A DNA stretch of 64,000 bases from Chryseobacterium formosum (GTDB lineage Bacteria > Bacteroidota > Bacteroidia > Flavobacteriales > Weeksellaceae): assembly GCF_026460885.1 (NCBI RefSeq), contig NZ_JAOVZW010000008.1, positions 372,001-436,000 on the forward strand, read 5' to 3'. A program made the position numbers and the translations under genes. Below the pieces are notes generated by a model, which did not search any database, had not been told where the DNA came from, and saw only the letters and a list, made by a program, of their open reading frames with translations. The stretch's first letter is position 1. Each line of letters begins with the position of its first letter. Shown one piece after another: positions 8,961 to 18,536 of this stretch.

Positions 8961-10455
8961 TAGTTTTCATTATTGGAAGGGTAAAGCTGAACGTGGAACC
9001 TTGTCCCGGTTCGCTTTCTACCCAAAGTGTACCGTTGTGATTGGCAATAATTTCGTGAGAAATATAAAGACCAATTCCTAATCCGGGAAATTTTTTCTGT
9101 ATGTTTCCGGCTCTGAAAAACCGGTTAAATATTTTTGCTTTATCTTGGTTATTAATTCCAATACCATAATCTTTAATTGATATTTTCACATAATTTCCAA
9201 CCTTATTTGCATAAATATCAATGTTTTTGGAATTTGGTGAATATTTAACTGCATTTGAAATCAAATTATTAATTACTTGCGTAACCTGCAGATCATCGCC
9301 CATTATCGTGGCTTTTGTAATTCCTTCCAAATTAATTTTATGCCTAGGATGAGAAATTGAGATGGTCTCAATAGTATCTTTTAAAAGTTTGTCTACTTCG
9401 AAAGGCTCTTTATGAATTTCAATATTTCCTGATTGAATTTTTGAGGTATCAAGAAGCCCGTTAATCAATTCGTTTAAACGGTCAACGTGAATGGAAATTT
9501 TATCTAAAGTAGAAATATATCGCTCCGTAGAATTTTCCGGCATCATTCTTTGTAAAAGTTGCACCAAACCTTTAATTGTCGTTAAAGGAGTTTTCAATTC
9601 ATGACTTGCAATTGAAAGAAAATCATCTTTTCGTCTGTCGAGCTCTTTCTTTTCTGTAATATCTTCAATAGCGATTAAAATTCGGTCTTTGTATTGTCCT
9701 TCAAACTCAATTCTGTAAGCATTAAGCAACATAATTTTTCTTCCTATAAATGGGAAAATATGTTCTACTTCATAATCAATTACAGGATTGTTAGTTGGTA
9801 ATATTTTTGTCAATAAATTTTTCAGAGAAGGAATATCCCATTGATGGTTTCCCAATTCGAAAAGCAGTTTCCCTACTGTATCTTCGTTGGTAACTTTAAA
9901 TGAATTTAAAAAGTGTGTATTTGCACTTAAAACCTTATAGTCATTATCTAAAACCAAAAGACTTTCACGAACGGTTTGAATAATACTGGAAAGAAAAGCT
10001 TCTTTATCTACCAGTTCTTTGGTTCTCTGCTTTATCTTTTTTTCAACCGAAAGTTTTTCTTCTCTGAGCTCATTTTCTGCACGTTTTCGGTCAGTAATAT
10101 CATTTTGTACACCAATAAAATGAGTAACTTTATTATCGGCATCTTTTACGGGAGAAATATAGAGTTCATTCCAAAAAAGAGTACCGTTTTTCTTATAATT
10201 ACGCATTTCAACTTTGCACTCTTTTTCTTGAGAAATGCAATCTTTGATGATTTGTCTTTCTTCCTGATTGCGATCTTCCTGCTGTAAAAAACGACAATTG
10301 TGACCAATAATTTCGCTGTGAGAATATCCTGTAATGATTTCAAATGCTTTATTACAATAAATAATAGGATTATCAGGCTGAGTATTATCGGTGATGATAA
10401 TCCCAGAATTGGCAGAATTTAAAGCCTGAAGATAAATTTCAATATTATTATGCAT
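8947..10455 (-). CDS. LOV-domain (blue-light) sensor histidine kinase
   Basis: A 502-residue cytoplasmic kinase without membrane helices. Residues ~10-125 are a PAS domain of the LOV class: the FMN-adduct motif GHNCRFLQ (C54), and the conserved flavin contacts N86 (MRNYKKNG), N96 (FWNELYISP) and Q117 (FIGVQND). A short coiled coil and a second PAS (about 150-270) lead to HisKA with H285 (SHELKTP) and an HATPase_c domain with N box, DYGIGI and GLGIGLYIS. In LOV proteins blue light forms a cysteine-flavin adduct that changes kinase activity. It is followed, with a 14-bp overlap, by a receiver gene. The phototropic function is inferred from conserved residues. Confidence 0.9.
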   Translation of the reverse strand: MHNNIEIYLQALNSANSGIIITDNTQPDNPIIYCNKAFEIITGYSHSEIIGHNCRFLQQEDRNQEERQIIKDCISQEKECKVEMRNYKKNGTLFWNELYISPVKDADNKVTHFIGVQNDITDRKRAENELREEKLSVEKKIKQRTKELVDKEAFLSSIIQTVRESLLVLDNDYKVLSANTHFLNSFKVTNEDTVGKLLFELGNHQWDIPSLKNLLTKILPTNNPVIDYEVEHIFPFIGRKIMLLNAYRIEFEGQYKDRILIAIEDITEKKELDRRKDDFLSIASHELKTPLTTIKGLVQLLQRMMPENSTERYISTLDKISIHVDRLNELINGLLDTSKIQSGNIEIHKEPFEVDKLLKDTIETISISHPRHKINLEGITKATIMGDDLQVTQVINNLISNAVKYSPNSKNIDIYANKVGNYVKISIKDYGIGINNQDKAKIFNRFFRAGNIQKKFPGLGIGLYISHEIIANHNGTLWVESEPGQGSTFSFTLPIMKTNDNE

Positions 10456-10668
10456 TACAATAAGCTGTTTTTGAAGTTTCTAAATCATGCCTCCAAATAA
10501 CATTGAATGTTCATATTGAAAGGCATTTATATGATAGACTTAGTTGTGATAACTGCTATACAACTATTATGCCTCGCTTATTTTTATAGCTGTTAAATAT
10601 TGATATTGTGATTGAAAATGATCGTCTGATATACTAATCTATGATGATTTATTAAACAAACAATAAAA

Positions 10669-12795
10669 TTATAATGGTAGTGTAAACCAAAAACTGCTTC
10701 CTTCACCAACAGTACTTTCTACACCGATTTCTCCGCCGTGTTTTTTAATGATTTCTGATGAAATATAAAGACCTAATCCTAGTCCGGAATATTTTCTTCC
10801 TTCATGAGTAGCACGATAATAACGGTCGAAAAGGTAAGGTTGTACTGATGGATCAATTCCAGCTCCAAAATCTTTTACGGTTACTTTTACATTTTTCTCT
10901 GTCGGCTCAATGATAAGGTGAATTTTTTCAGAATCTGCAGCATACTTTACAGCATTGTTTACAAAATTGACTACAACTTGTTCAATCCTGTTTTCATCGG
11001 CTGTAACGGTTGTTGAAAGATCTCCATCGATGATTAATTTAAATTTACCATCAAGTCTGATGTCATTACAACAACCTTCAAGCATTTTTGAAATATTGAA
11101 GTTCTGTTTTTTTAACTGTAATTGATCTTCACTGATTCTGTGCATATTCAATAAATCATCAACCAAAGTATTAAGCTTTTCCAAACTTTGGGAAGACTGA
11201 TCAATAAGTTTCGGAATCATCGGATGATTCGGATTTTCTTTTAATCTTGTTAATAATTGAATGGTTGCTTTCAGACTTGTAATTGGCGTTTTTAATTCAT
11301 GACTTGCAATACCAAGAAAATCATCTTTTTGTGTTTCGTAATTTTTTCTTTTTGTTATATCTAATGCAATTCCGGTCATGCCGATTGCTAGACCATTTGC
11401 GTCATAACTTGGCAGTCCTGAAGAGTGAATCCAATGAATCGATTGGTCTTTCTTTTTAATTTTATATTCTGCGTTATATGGTTCTCTGCTTTCTATTGAC
11501 TGATTAATTTTATCATAAATAGGCTCTCGATATTCAGGCATAATGATGTTCATAATATCATCAAACTGTAGATCTTCATTATCTTTAAGTCCATAAATAG
11601 TTTTGAAAATAGAAGAACCAGTTAATTCCTGATTTTGAATATTAAGATGGTAAGAACCTAGTTGTCCTGCATTCAAAGCAATTTCAAGCTGTTGATTCAA
11701 ATCTTCAAGCTCTTTCTTTTTATTAATTCTTTCAGTTACTTCATTTGCAATTACAATAATAGCAATGGTTTCATCAGAATCATTTTTGAGTGGTTCATAA
11801 ATAAAATCAAAAAAACAATCGCTGAGAATTCCTTCAACTTCTAGTTTTACAGGTGCAGTATCTCCAATATATGTTTTTCCCGAAGTGAAAACATCGTCTA
11901 AAATTGAAAGATAAGGTTGACCTTTTAATTCAGGTAGGGCTTCAGCAAGAGGTAACCCTAAAACAGCTGATGTTTTTCCCCAAACCATTAAAATCATTTC
12001 GTTGGCAACTTCTATAACCAAATCACGACCGGTAAGAATTCCGAATGCGATTGGCGCTTTGCTGATAAATGACTGTAAACGCTGCTGACTTTTTTTAAGA
12101 TCCTGATTTAATGATATCGTCAAATCAAATGATTTGGTCAGTTCAATATTCGTGGAATTCAGCATTTCATTGGTTGCTTCCATTTCAACATTGAATTCAG
12201 CTAAATTCTGAACTGCTTTTTTAAGATCTTCTTGGGTTGTAAGAAGCTGTGTGTTAACGTGCTGAACTTGCTCAATGGTTTCTAAAGATGATCTGCGAAG
12301 CTCAATCTGATCCATAGCTGTTTTGGCCAAGCCTTCAAGAATTCCTCTTTCTGAATCACTAAATTCTCTTGGTTTTTGGTCTATGATACATAATGTGCCA
12401 ATAAGAAATCCGTCATGAGTAATCAGCGGAGCTCCAGCGTAAAATCGTAATCCAAAATCACCAATTACATTTGGGTTTGCCTGAAGACAAGATTCTTTCA
12501 GAGCATCTTCAAACACGGTAACATCTTTATCTAAAATAGCTAATGCACAAAGACTTTTCCCACGATTCGCCTTTTTTGCATTCCCCATTCCTATATTCGC
12601 TTTAAAAAATACAGATTCTGAATCTACAAGAGATAAAAGCGAAATGGGAACATTAAAAATCTGAGCGGCAAGTCGTGCAATTCCGTCGAAACTTTCCTCC
12701 GATGGAGTATCTGTTATTCTGTAACGCTGTAAAGCTTCCAGTCGCTGAACTTCATTTTCGGGAATGATGTTGATTCCAAAAGTATTTTCTATCAT
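10669..12795 (-). CDS. GAF-PAS-PAS sensor histidine kinase
   Basis: A 708-residue soluble kinase. It has a GAF domain at about residues 20-165 (RYRITDTPSEESFDGIARLA start, typical of Bacteroidota GAF kinases), a coiled coil to ~240, two PAS domains (~243-355, with KAPIAFGILTG; ~365-483 with the PAC-like IHWIHSSGLPSYD), HisKA with H499 (IASHELKTP), and HATPase_c ending at the stop (GLGLGLYISSEIIKKHGGEI). It should autophosphorylate in response to an unknown cytosolic signal. A -7-like box TATCTTTA lies on the minus strand at 12834-12841. It resembles the kinase at 16228-18228 and the broken one at 42232-44226 in the PAS and kinase parts. No receiver is directly linked. Confidence 0.92.
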   Translation of the reverse strand: MIENTFGINIIPENEVQRLEALQRYRITDTPSEESFDGIARLAAQIFNVPISLLSLVDSESVFFKANIGMGNAKKANRGKSLCALAILDKDVTVFEDALKESCLQANPNVIGDFGLRFYAGAPLITHDGFLIGTLCIIDQKPREFSDSERGILEGLAKTAMDQIELRRSSLETIEQVQHVNTQLLTTQEDLKKAVQNLAEFNVEMEATNEMLNSTNIELTKSFDLTISLNQDLKKSQQRLQSFISKAPIAFGILTGRDLVIEVANEMILMVWGKTSAVLGLPLAEALPELKGQPYLSILDDVFTSGKTYIGDTAPVKLEVEGILSDCFFDFIYEPLKNDSDETIAIIVIANEVTERINKKKELEDLNQQLEIALNAGQLGSYHLNIQNQELTGSSIFKTIYGLKDNEDLQFDDIMNIIMPEYREPIYDKINQSIESREPYNAEYKIKKKDQSIHWIHSSGLPSYDANGLAIGMTGIALDITKRKNYETQKDDFLGIASHELKTPITSLKATIQLLTRLKENPNHPMIPKLIDQSSQSLEKLNTLVDDLLNMHRISEDQLQLKKQNFNISKMLEGCCNDIRLDGKFKLIIDGDLSTTVTADENRIEQVVVNFVNNAVKYAADSEKIHLIIEPTEKNVKVTVKDFGAGIDPSVQPYLFDRYYRATHEGRKYSGLGLGLYISSEIIKKHGGEIGVESTVGEGSSFWFTLPL

Positions 12796-13047
12796 AGCAG
12801 CAATCCTAATAGATGTAATACTTCTTAGGGGTGTAAAGATAATGCTTTATGCAATATAAATTAATTCTTCAATTATAATTTCAAATCACATAACATAATT
12901 GTTTATTTTTAAATTGTATGAAAAAAAGATTCGAAAATTTGAATTTAGAAATCTATCAATTTGAATTTTAGTCTCATAGAAACTGATAGATGATAACTCT
13001 TAACATTGGCTTAATATTAGATTGGCAAAGTACAGAATATTATTACC

Positions 13048-13617
13048 ATGATTTTAAAACATTCTAAGATTGACATTACTATAGAGCATCTCAACGCTCG
13101 GTCATTTGTAAATTTTTTGGTCGAACTGCAGAATTTATTAGATTATATTGGTGATAAATTACTTCCGTCCAATCAATCTATTTCTGTTGCGGAAAGCGTA
13201 ACATCGGGATTTTTGCAGTTTTCTTTTTCTCAGATGAAAGATGCTTCAAAATTCTTCAAAGGCGGAATCACAGCTTATACATTGGAAGAGAAAATTTCGC
13301 TTCTCGATATTAATGAAAAAGAAGCAGTTGCCAATGATTGCGTTTCTTCGAATATAGCTGAAAATATGGCATTGGAAGCTGCTGAAATTTTTAAAAGTGA
13401 CTGGTCGATAGGCGTTACTGGCTATGCAACACCTGTAGAAGATTCAAAAAATAAATTATTTGCGTATTTTGCTATATCGTACAAAGGAAATATTATACTT
13501 TCTGAAAAACTTGATTTGCATTCGAGAACAATGTCTCTGAAAGCACAGTTGTATTACAGCGAATTTATTTTAGGCTGTTTTAAACTTGAACTGGATAAAA
13601 TGTCTATTCAATCATAA
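13048..13617 (+). CDS. CinA C-terminal domain protein (nicotinamide-nucleotide amidase family)
   Basis: A 189-residue protein consisting of the CinA C-terminal domain: SVAESVTSGFLQFSF (residues ~47-61), FKGGITAYTLEEK, AVANDCVSSNIAENMA and the GVTGYATP loop. The N-terminal ~30 residues before the domain are variable, and a start a little downstream is possible. The family deamidates nicotinamide mononucleotide to nicotinic acid mononucleotide in the pyridine-nucleotide salvage cycle. The MoeA-like N-terminal half of full CinA is absent, as in PncC-type proteins. It precedes a PAP2 phosphatase by 83 bp; no functional link is evident. Confidence 0.85.
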   Translation: MILKHSKIDITIEHLNARSFVNFLVELQNLLDYIGDKLLPSNQSISVAESVTSGFLQFSFSQMKDASKFFKGGITAYTLEEKISLLDINEKEAVANDCVSSNIAENMALEAAEIFKSDWSIGVTGYATPVEDSKNKLFAYFAISYKGNIILSEKLDLHSRTMSLKAQLYYSEFILGCFKLELDKMSIQS

Positions 13618-13700
13618 ATCAGCTTTAGTTTAAAATTAAAAAAAATAATATAATTTCAACTTTGACGTTTTAAATTTTTCATCTTCTTTAATGTACATTC

Positions 13701-14384
13701 ATGCAGAAAAATAATCTGAAAAAACATTCTTTCATCAATAATTTATATCGAAAAAATATCATTTTTTTTATTCTTTTGCTCTGTGTTTTTCTTTTGTTGA
13801 CGTCTTTTATAAAAAATGATTCATTGCTTTCTTGGGATATTTACGTATCCTCGGCTTTTCAAAAGTATGAACATTCTTTTTTAGAAAATTTAATGAAAGG
13901 TTTAAGTTGGTTGGGTTATTCTCCGATAGCATTTCTGCTGATTTGTTTCACGTCTTTGTTTTTTTTTATTAGTAAAAAAAAGAGAGAAGCCTATCTGATT
14001 TTATCTACAATTCTTACTGGAGGAATCAGCTGGATTTTAAAAATGTTGATCGACAGACCAAGACCGGGAACCGATTTTGTAAGAATAGTTCAGGAAACGC
14101 ATTTTCAGAGTTTTCCAAGTGGTCATGTTCTATTTTATACGGTTTATTTCGGATTGCTTTCTGTTATTATCGGGTATGATAAAACATTGGATCAAACGAA
14201 AAAGACAGTTTTTATTTCTCTGATGGTTTTGATGCTCATATTAGGAGCAATGTCGAGAATATATCTCGGTGCACATTGGTTTACAGATGTGATGGGAGGT
14301 TTTATTGTAGGATTACAATTTATTATTGTCGCAGCTTCATTGTATCTAAAAAAAAATGTAAAAACGGAAACTGCTTCTTATTAA
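13701..14384 (+). CDS. PAP2-family membrane phosphatase
   Basis: A 227-residue membrane protein with about six hydrophobic helices. The three phosphatase signatures are present: KMLIDRPRPG, PSGHVLFYTVYFG and SRIYLGAHWFTDVMGG, with two catalytic histidines. Members dephosphorylate lipid phosphates such as phosphatidic acid, phosphatidylglycerol phosphate or undecaprenyl pyrophosphate at the membrane surface. Which substrate applies here cannot be told. A weak imperfect hairpin follows at 14419-14453. Confidence 0.9.
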   Translation: MQKNNLKKHSFINNLYRKNIIFFILLLCVFLLLTSFIKNDSLLSWDIYVSSAFQKYEHSFLENLMKGLSWLGYSPIAFLLICFTSLFFFISKKKREAYLILSTILTGGISWILKMLIDRPRPGTDFVRIVQETHFQSFPSGHVLFYTVYFGLLSVIIGYDKTLDQTKKTVFISLMVLMLILGAMSRIYLGAHWFTDVMGGFIVGLQFIIVAASLYLKKNVKTETASY

Positions 14385-14418
14385 ATGAAAAGCTAATCAA
14401 TTAAATGAAATAGATATA

Positions 14419-14453
14419 AAAAATATTCCCAGCAAAACGCTGAGAATATTTTG
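14419..14453 (+). terminator. Probable terminator after the PAP2 gene
   Basis: The hairpin AAATATTC-CCAGC/GCTGA-GAATATTT has a single mismatch and a short loop, and is followed by TTGG rather than a long T-run. This is weak evidence. Confidence 0.45.
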
Positions 14454-14554
14454 GTTCCCTTAAATAGCTATTTTAAAATAGTTCATTTCCATAATTTCAA
14501 TATTTGTGCCATTTTCTCCGAATTTCTAAAAATAGAAGTGAAAATTTACATTGT

Positions 14555-15685
14555 TTAATACAAACCTTCAAGTTCATCAATAAGAATTTGTACTTGTAAA
14601 GGCCTTTTCTTTTTATCGACTTCCAGTCTGTTGTAAAAACCAGTTTTCACGATGACCATATTTTTTTCAGGAAGAATGATAATAAATTGACCTAAAAAGC
14701 CATAGAAAAATCGTGTAGTAGATGATGTTTCGTCATTTGCCCAAATTGTATAACAAAAAGCCTCATTTTCTTTGGTTGGATTAAGCATTCTCTTGTAATA
14801 ATCAGAATTTAAAAGTTGTTTGCCGTTCCAGTTTCCATTTTGCAAAATCAATTGTCCTATTTTTGCCAAATCTCTTGCCGTTGCATGAATGCAGCAAAAC
14901 GCCTTTTCCGTTCCTTTTTCGTCTGTACTCCATTTTGCAGGAAATTCCATTCCCAGCGGAATCCATAATTTTTCAGAAAGATATGACGCCAGACTTTTTC
15001 CTGTAATTTTTACTATGGCTAATCCTAAAAGTTGTGCAGAAACACTTTGATACTCGTAATTAATTCCCGGCATTTTATTAATTTCTGTTTCAAAAGTTTG
15101 TTTTGCAAGATCTTCAACAAAATATTGTTTTGAATTTTCTGCAAACGGATGTCGGTATTCTTCGTCCCAATCAAATCCGCCCTGCATTGTCATTAGATGA
15201 CGAAAAGTGAGATGTTTACCAAATTTACTCTCTTTATATTGAGGAAAAACTGAAGATATCAATTCATTTTCAGAATCTAAAAAACCGTCATCAATAGCAC
15301 AACCTACCAAAATAGAAAGAAAACCTTTTGACATTGAGAAAGAATTCATCAATGAAGAATAGTCGTGATCTTTCCAATATTGTTCGTGAACGAGCGTATT
15401 ATCTTTAATAACAATCAGTGAAGAAGCTCTTGTTTTTTTAAGTTCGTTCTCCAATCGTTCTGAAATTTTTTTGGAATTATATTCAGCGCTTTTTTTCCAA
15501 GGTTGAGGTTTAGAATTAGAAATAATATTAGAAGGAAATTTTTCGACATCATCAATTGAAGGCGTTAAAGGTCCTTTCTTTAAATTTATACCAATGGCTT
15601 TGAAGATATATCCATAACCCGACAGATAGATTATTCCTGCAATTGCTGTGCTTCCCGCTATAATTCCTAGAAATACTTTTTTCAT
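14555..15685 (-). CDS. Serine hydrolase, class C beta-lactamase/penicillin-binding family
   Basis: A 376-residue protein with an N-terminal membrane anchor or signal (residues 5-27) and a beta-lactamase-type fold. The SxxK catalytic motif is SMSK (S117, K120), the second motif is YEYQS in place of YxN, and CxIHATARDLAKIGQ fits the C-terminal half. It is likely a periplasmic or membrane-anchored esterase/peptidase; it need not act on beta-lactams. Upstream on the same strand lies a sigma-54-like TGGCAC-N5-TTGAA (15719 to 15704). It stands alone, divergent from a small gene of unknown function. Confidence 0.85.
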   Translation of the reverse strand: MKKVFLGIIAGSTAIAGIIYLSGYGYIFKAIGINLKKGPLTPSIDDVEKFPSNIISNSKPQPWKKSAEYNSKKISERLENELKKTRASSLIVIKDNTLVHEQYWKDHDYSSLMNSFSMSKGFLSILVGCAIDDGFLDSENELISSVFPQYKESKFGKHLTFRHLMTMQGGFDWDEEYRHPFAENSKQYFVEDLAKQTFETEINKMPGINYEYQSVSAQLLGLAIVKITGKSLASYLSEKLWIPLGMEFPAKWSTDEKGTEKAFCCIHATARDLAKIGQLILQNGNWNGKQLLNSDYYKRMLNPTKENEAFCYTIWANDETSSTTRFFYGFLGQFIIILPEKNMVIVKTGFYNRLEVDKKKRPLQVQILIDELEGLY

Positions 15686-15703
15686 ATGTAATGGAATTTA
15701 ATA

Positions 15704-15719
15704 TTCAAAGCATGTGCCA
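15704..15719 (-). promoter_or_regulatory. Sigma-54-like promoter candidate for the serine hydrolase
   Basis: The minus strand reads TGGCAC-ATGCT-TTGAA, with GG and GA ten bases apart; the -12 element differs from TTGCA at one base. It lies about 20 bp before the ATG. Three other sigma-54-like sites occur within 7 kb. Weak alone. Confidence 0.35.
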
Positions 15720-15787
15720 TTGGTTTTGAAAAAAGCGACTACTAAGATCATAATTGATTCGTTTTATTATTTGTAATTTTACCCACA

Positions 15788-16069
15788 ATGAATATCAAAT
15801 TACGATCAACATCCGACGGTTTAATTTACATAAAACAGTCTGTGATTATTAATCTAAAGCGCCCCAATTCTCTTGAAGGAGCAAAAGCTTTAGGAAAACC
15901 AATCATCATTAATGTAAATCATATAGGATTTCTCAGCCATAATATTGATGGAAATGTAACTTTTTTCATGGCCAATGGTTTTGAAATATCAATGAATGTT
16001 TTTTATAGTGAAGCCGAAGAGGTTTTCAACAGTGCAAAAGCCGGTATCGCTTTAGAAGTTGCTTCGTAG
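15788..16069 (+). CDS. Small protein of unknown function
   Basis: A 93-residue soluble protein, not recognised. It is basic at the N-terminus (MNIKLRSTSDG) with alternating hydrophobic segments (IIINVNHIGFLSHN) suggesting a small beta-rich fold; there is no signal peptide and no cysteine. It lies between the divergent serine hydrolase gene and a large PAS histidine kinase gene, separated from the latter by about 160 bp with its own promoter, so it is probably transcribed alone. Confidence 0.55.
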   Translation: MNIKLRSTSDGLIYIKQSVIINLKRPNSLEGAKALGKPIIINVNHIGFLSHNIDGNVTFFMANGFEISMNVFYSEAEEVFNSAKAGIALEVAS

Positions 16070-16227
16070 TACATTTGCGTAAATTAGATTCTAAAATTAA
16101 TTTTATTTTGAAAAGTTTTTAAACATAAATCTATCATCATTACAAAATAATATTATAAAGATAATTGAGGTAAGGTTTTGAGATCCTTTAAAAATATTAA
16201 TAGTTATATTTGAATAATTTTTTATTT

Positions 16228-18228
16228 ATGAATGCTCCTGACCTTATACAGCCTGAGAAACTGTTATCAATTTTGTTTTATAGTCCGAATGCTACGGCTG
16301 TTTATTCCGGTTCAGATATTAAAATTTTAAGTGTAAATCAGGCGATGCTCAACTTTTGGGGAAAAGACAGAAGTGTAGTTGGTAAAACCTTGGATGTTGC
16401 ACTTCCAGAATTGCATGATCAGCCATTTTTAGGTTTATTACAAAAAGTTTGGGAAACGGGAGAAACTTATAATGCAAGAGATTATCCTGCTGTTATAGAA
16501 ATAGATGGCGTATTACAGAAGTTCTATTTTGATTTTGAATATAAAGCCATTATTGGAGAAAGTGGCAAGACGGAATATATTTTACATACTTCATTTGAAG
16601 TAACAGAAAGAAAAAACGCCGAAACTTTAATTGAAGAAAAATCTAAATCTGAGCAAAAACTCATTGATGATCTTTCTGCGCTTAATGAAGAATATATGGC
16701 AACCAATGATGATCTTGTTGCCAAACATGATGAATTATTTACTTCTAATACAGAACTTGAAGCGGCAAGAAAAAATCTTTTAACTGCTAATTTTACCCTT
16801 GCTGAAAGTGAAAAACGCTTTAAAACATTAGTAGAGAAAGCTCCTGTTGCTATGGCTTCATTGAAAGGCGAAGATTTTAAGGTAGATATTGTCAATGAAA
16901 TGGTTTTAAAAATCTGGAATAAAAATCATTCAGTCGTTGGTCTACCACTGGAAGAAGCTTTGCCGGAACTTAAAGGACAGCCATTTATTGAAATTCTTAA
17001 AAAGGTATATTCTACAGGTGAAGCTTATCACGGTCTTGAAGATCTTGCTTTGATTGCTGAAGAAGGAGTTTTGGTTGAACGTTATTTAAATTTCGTTTAT
17101 CAACCTATATTTGATGAAAAAGGCAAAAGCAATTCGGTCTTAATTGTTGCAAGTGACGTTACAGAGCAGGTTGCCGCAAGAAAATCAGTGAGCGAAATCA
17201 ACACAAGATTAGAAATCGCAATGAATGCAAGCGGATTGGGTTCTACGGAAGTTGAATTGGCAACCGGAATTATGCAGAGTACCGCTCAGTTTAAATATAA
17301 TTATGGGTATCTTCCTCATGAAGAATTTAATTATCCTGATCTTTTTGAAGCCATGCTTCCCGAATATCGTGAAAATGTAAAAGCTTTGGTACAGGAAGCA
17401 ATTCGGACCAATGGAATTTATAAAGCCGAATATCCGGTAAAATGGCGAGATGGATCTATTCACTGGATTCAGGCTCATGGAAGACCAAGATATGATGAAA
17501 ACGGGAATGCTAATCGAATGGTTGGTATGACTGCAGATATTACCGATAAAAAACTGGCAGAACAGCGTAAAGACGATTTTCTAAGTGTGGCAAGCCATGA
17601 ATTGAAAACTCCTTTAACTTCTGTAAAAGCATCTATTCAACTATTAAACCGAATTAAAGACCGTCCTTATTCTGAAACTCATGTAAAACTGATTGAACAA
17701 TCTGATAAAAGCATCGAAAAAATGTGTATGCTGGTTGATGATCTATTAAATATGAGTAAAATGGGGCAGGATCAACTGAATCTTGAATGCAGCACTTTTA
17801 ATATTTACGAAATGTTAAACAGCAGCTGTAGTCATATAAGATTTTTAGATGATCATGAAATTATTCTCAGCGGAGATAAAAATTTGGAAGTTTTTGCCGA
17901 TCAACACAGGATTGATCAGGTCGTGGTTAATTTTGTGAACAACGCCATTAAATATGGGAAAGATTCTAGGCAAATCCATATTAAAACTGAAACTGTTGGA
18001 GAATTTATCAAAGTTTCTGTAAAAGATTTTGGACAAGGTATTCCGGAATCTGCTATTCCTTTTGTTTTTGATCGGTATTATCGTGCAGATCATCTCGGGA
18101 AATCTTATTCAGGACTTGGTTTAGGACTATTTATCTGCTCTGAAATTATTAAAAAACATTCCGGTAAGATTGGTGTAGAAAGCAAAATGGGAGAGGGAAG
18201 TACTTTTTGGTTTATGCTTCCGAAATAA
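16228..18228 (+). CDS. Triple-PAS sensor histidine kinase
   Basis: A 666-residue soluble kinase from the ATG at 16228. A TTG start at 16210 is excluded because it lies inside the -7 box TATATTTG (16205-16212). There are three PAS domains (about residues 12-130, 205-320 and 325-445, the second beginning VEKAPVAMASLKG), a coiled coil at ~135-200, HisKA with H457 (VASHELKTP) and HATPase_c (NFVNNAIKYG, KDFGQGIP, GLGLGLFICSEIIKKHSGKI). The first PAS (YSGSDIKILSVNQAMLNFWG) is close to that of the kinase pseudogene at 42232-44226, so they are paralogues. The signal is unknown and no receiver is adjacent. Confidence 0.92.
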   Translation: MNAPDLIQPEKLLSILFYSPNATAVYSGSDIKILSVNQAMLNFWGKDRSVVGKTLDVALPELHDQPFLGLLQKVWETGETYNARDYPAVIEIDGVLQKFYFDFEYKAIIGESGKTEYILHTSFEVTERKNAETLIEEKSKSEQKLIDDLSALNEEYMATNDDLVAKHDELFTSNTELEAARKNLLTANFTLAESEKRFKTLVEKAPVAMASLKGEDFKVDIVNEMVLKIWNKNHSVVGLPLEEALPELKGQPFIEILKKVYSTGEAYHGLEDLALIAEEGVLVERYLNFVYQPIFDEKGKSNSVLIVASDVTEQVAARKSVSEINTRLEIAMNASGLGSTEVELATGIMQSTAQFKYNYGYLPHEEFNYPDLFEAMLPEYRENVKALVQEAIRTNGIYKAEYPVKWRDGSIHWIQAHGRPRYDENGNANRMVGMTADITDKKLAEQRKDDFLSVASHELKTPLTSVKASIQLLNRIKDRPYSETHVKLIEQSDKSIEKMCMLVDDLLNMSKMGQDQLNLECSTFNIYEMLNSSCSHIRFLDDHEIILSGDKNLEVFADQHRIDQVVVNFVNNAIKYGKDSRQIHIKTETVGEFIKVSVKDFGQGIPESAIPFVFDRYYRADHLGKSYSGLGLGLFICSEIIKKHSGKIGVESKMGEGSTFWFMLPK

Positions 18229-18340
18229 TTAAAAAATCTACGTTATGATTATAGTTTAAACTAAATTTTGAATTATTTATTTTAGACTTTTAATCATGTA
18301 AGGCACGTATCTTGATTAGGCACTTCTAAATAATATTATC

Positions 18341-18526
18341 ATGAACGTTAAAAGAATTTTTGGAACTGTTCTTACAGTGTTGGGAGTTGCTGCTCTTATT
18401 TATACAGGGTACGAAGTTATTAATAAAAGTGCTGCATATACTTCATTAGCAGTTATAGGAATTTTAGGCTTGATATTTTTTTCTTCGGGCATCAGTCTCG
18501 TAAAGAATACAAAAGACGAAAGTTAA
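18341..18526 (+). CDS. Small two-helix membrane protein
   Basis: A 61-residue protein with two hydrophobic helices (about residues 6-24 and 34-53) joined by a short polar loop, basic start MNVKR and acidic tail KDES. I do not recognise a family; small stress-linked membrane proteins of this kind are common in Flavobacteriia. Upstream, AGGCAC-GTATC-TTGAT (around 18300) resembles a sigma-54 element. The DUF4385 gene follows 10 bp downstream and is probably cotranscribed. Confidence 0.65.
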   Translation: MNVKRIFGTVLTVLGVAALIYTGYEVINKSAAYTSLAVIGILGLIFFSSGISLVKNTKDES

Positions 18527-18536
18527 TCCTGTGAAA

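Noticed and set aside
16210..16230. TTG start for the triple-PAS kinase.
   Set aside because: The TTG is part of the -7 box TATATTTG; the transcript would start after it.
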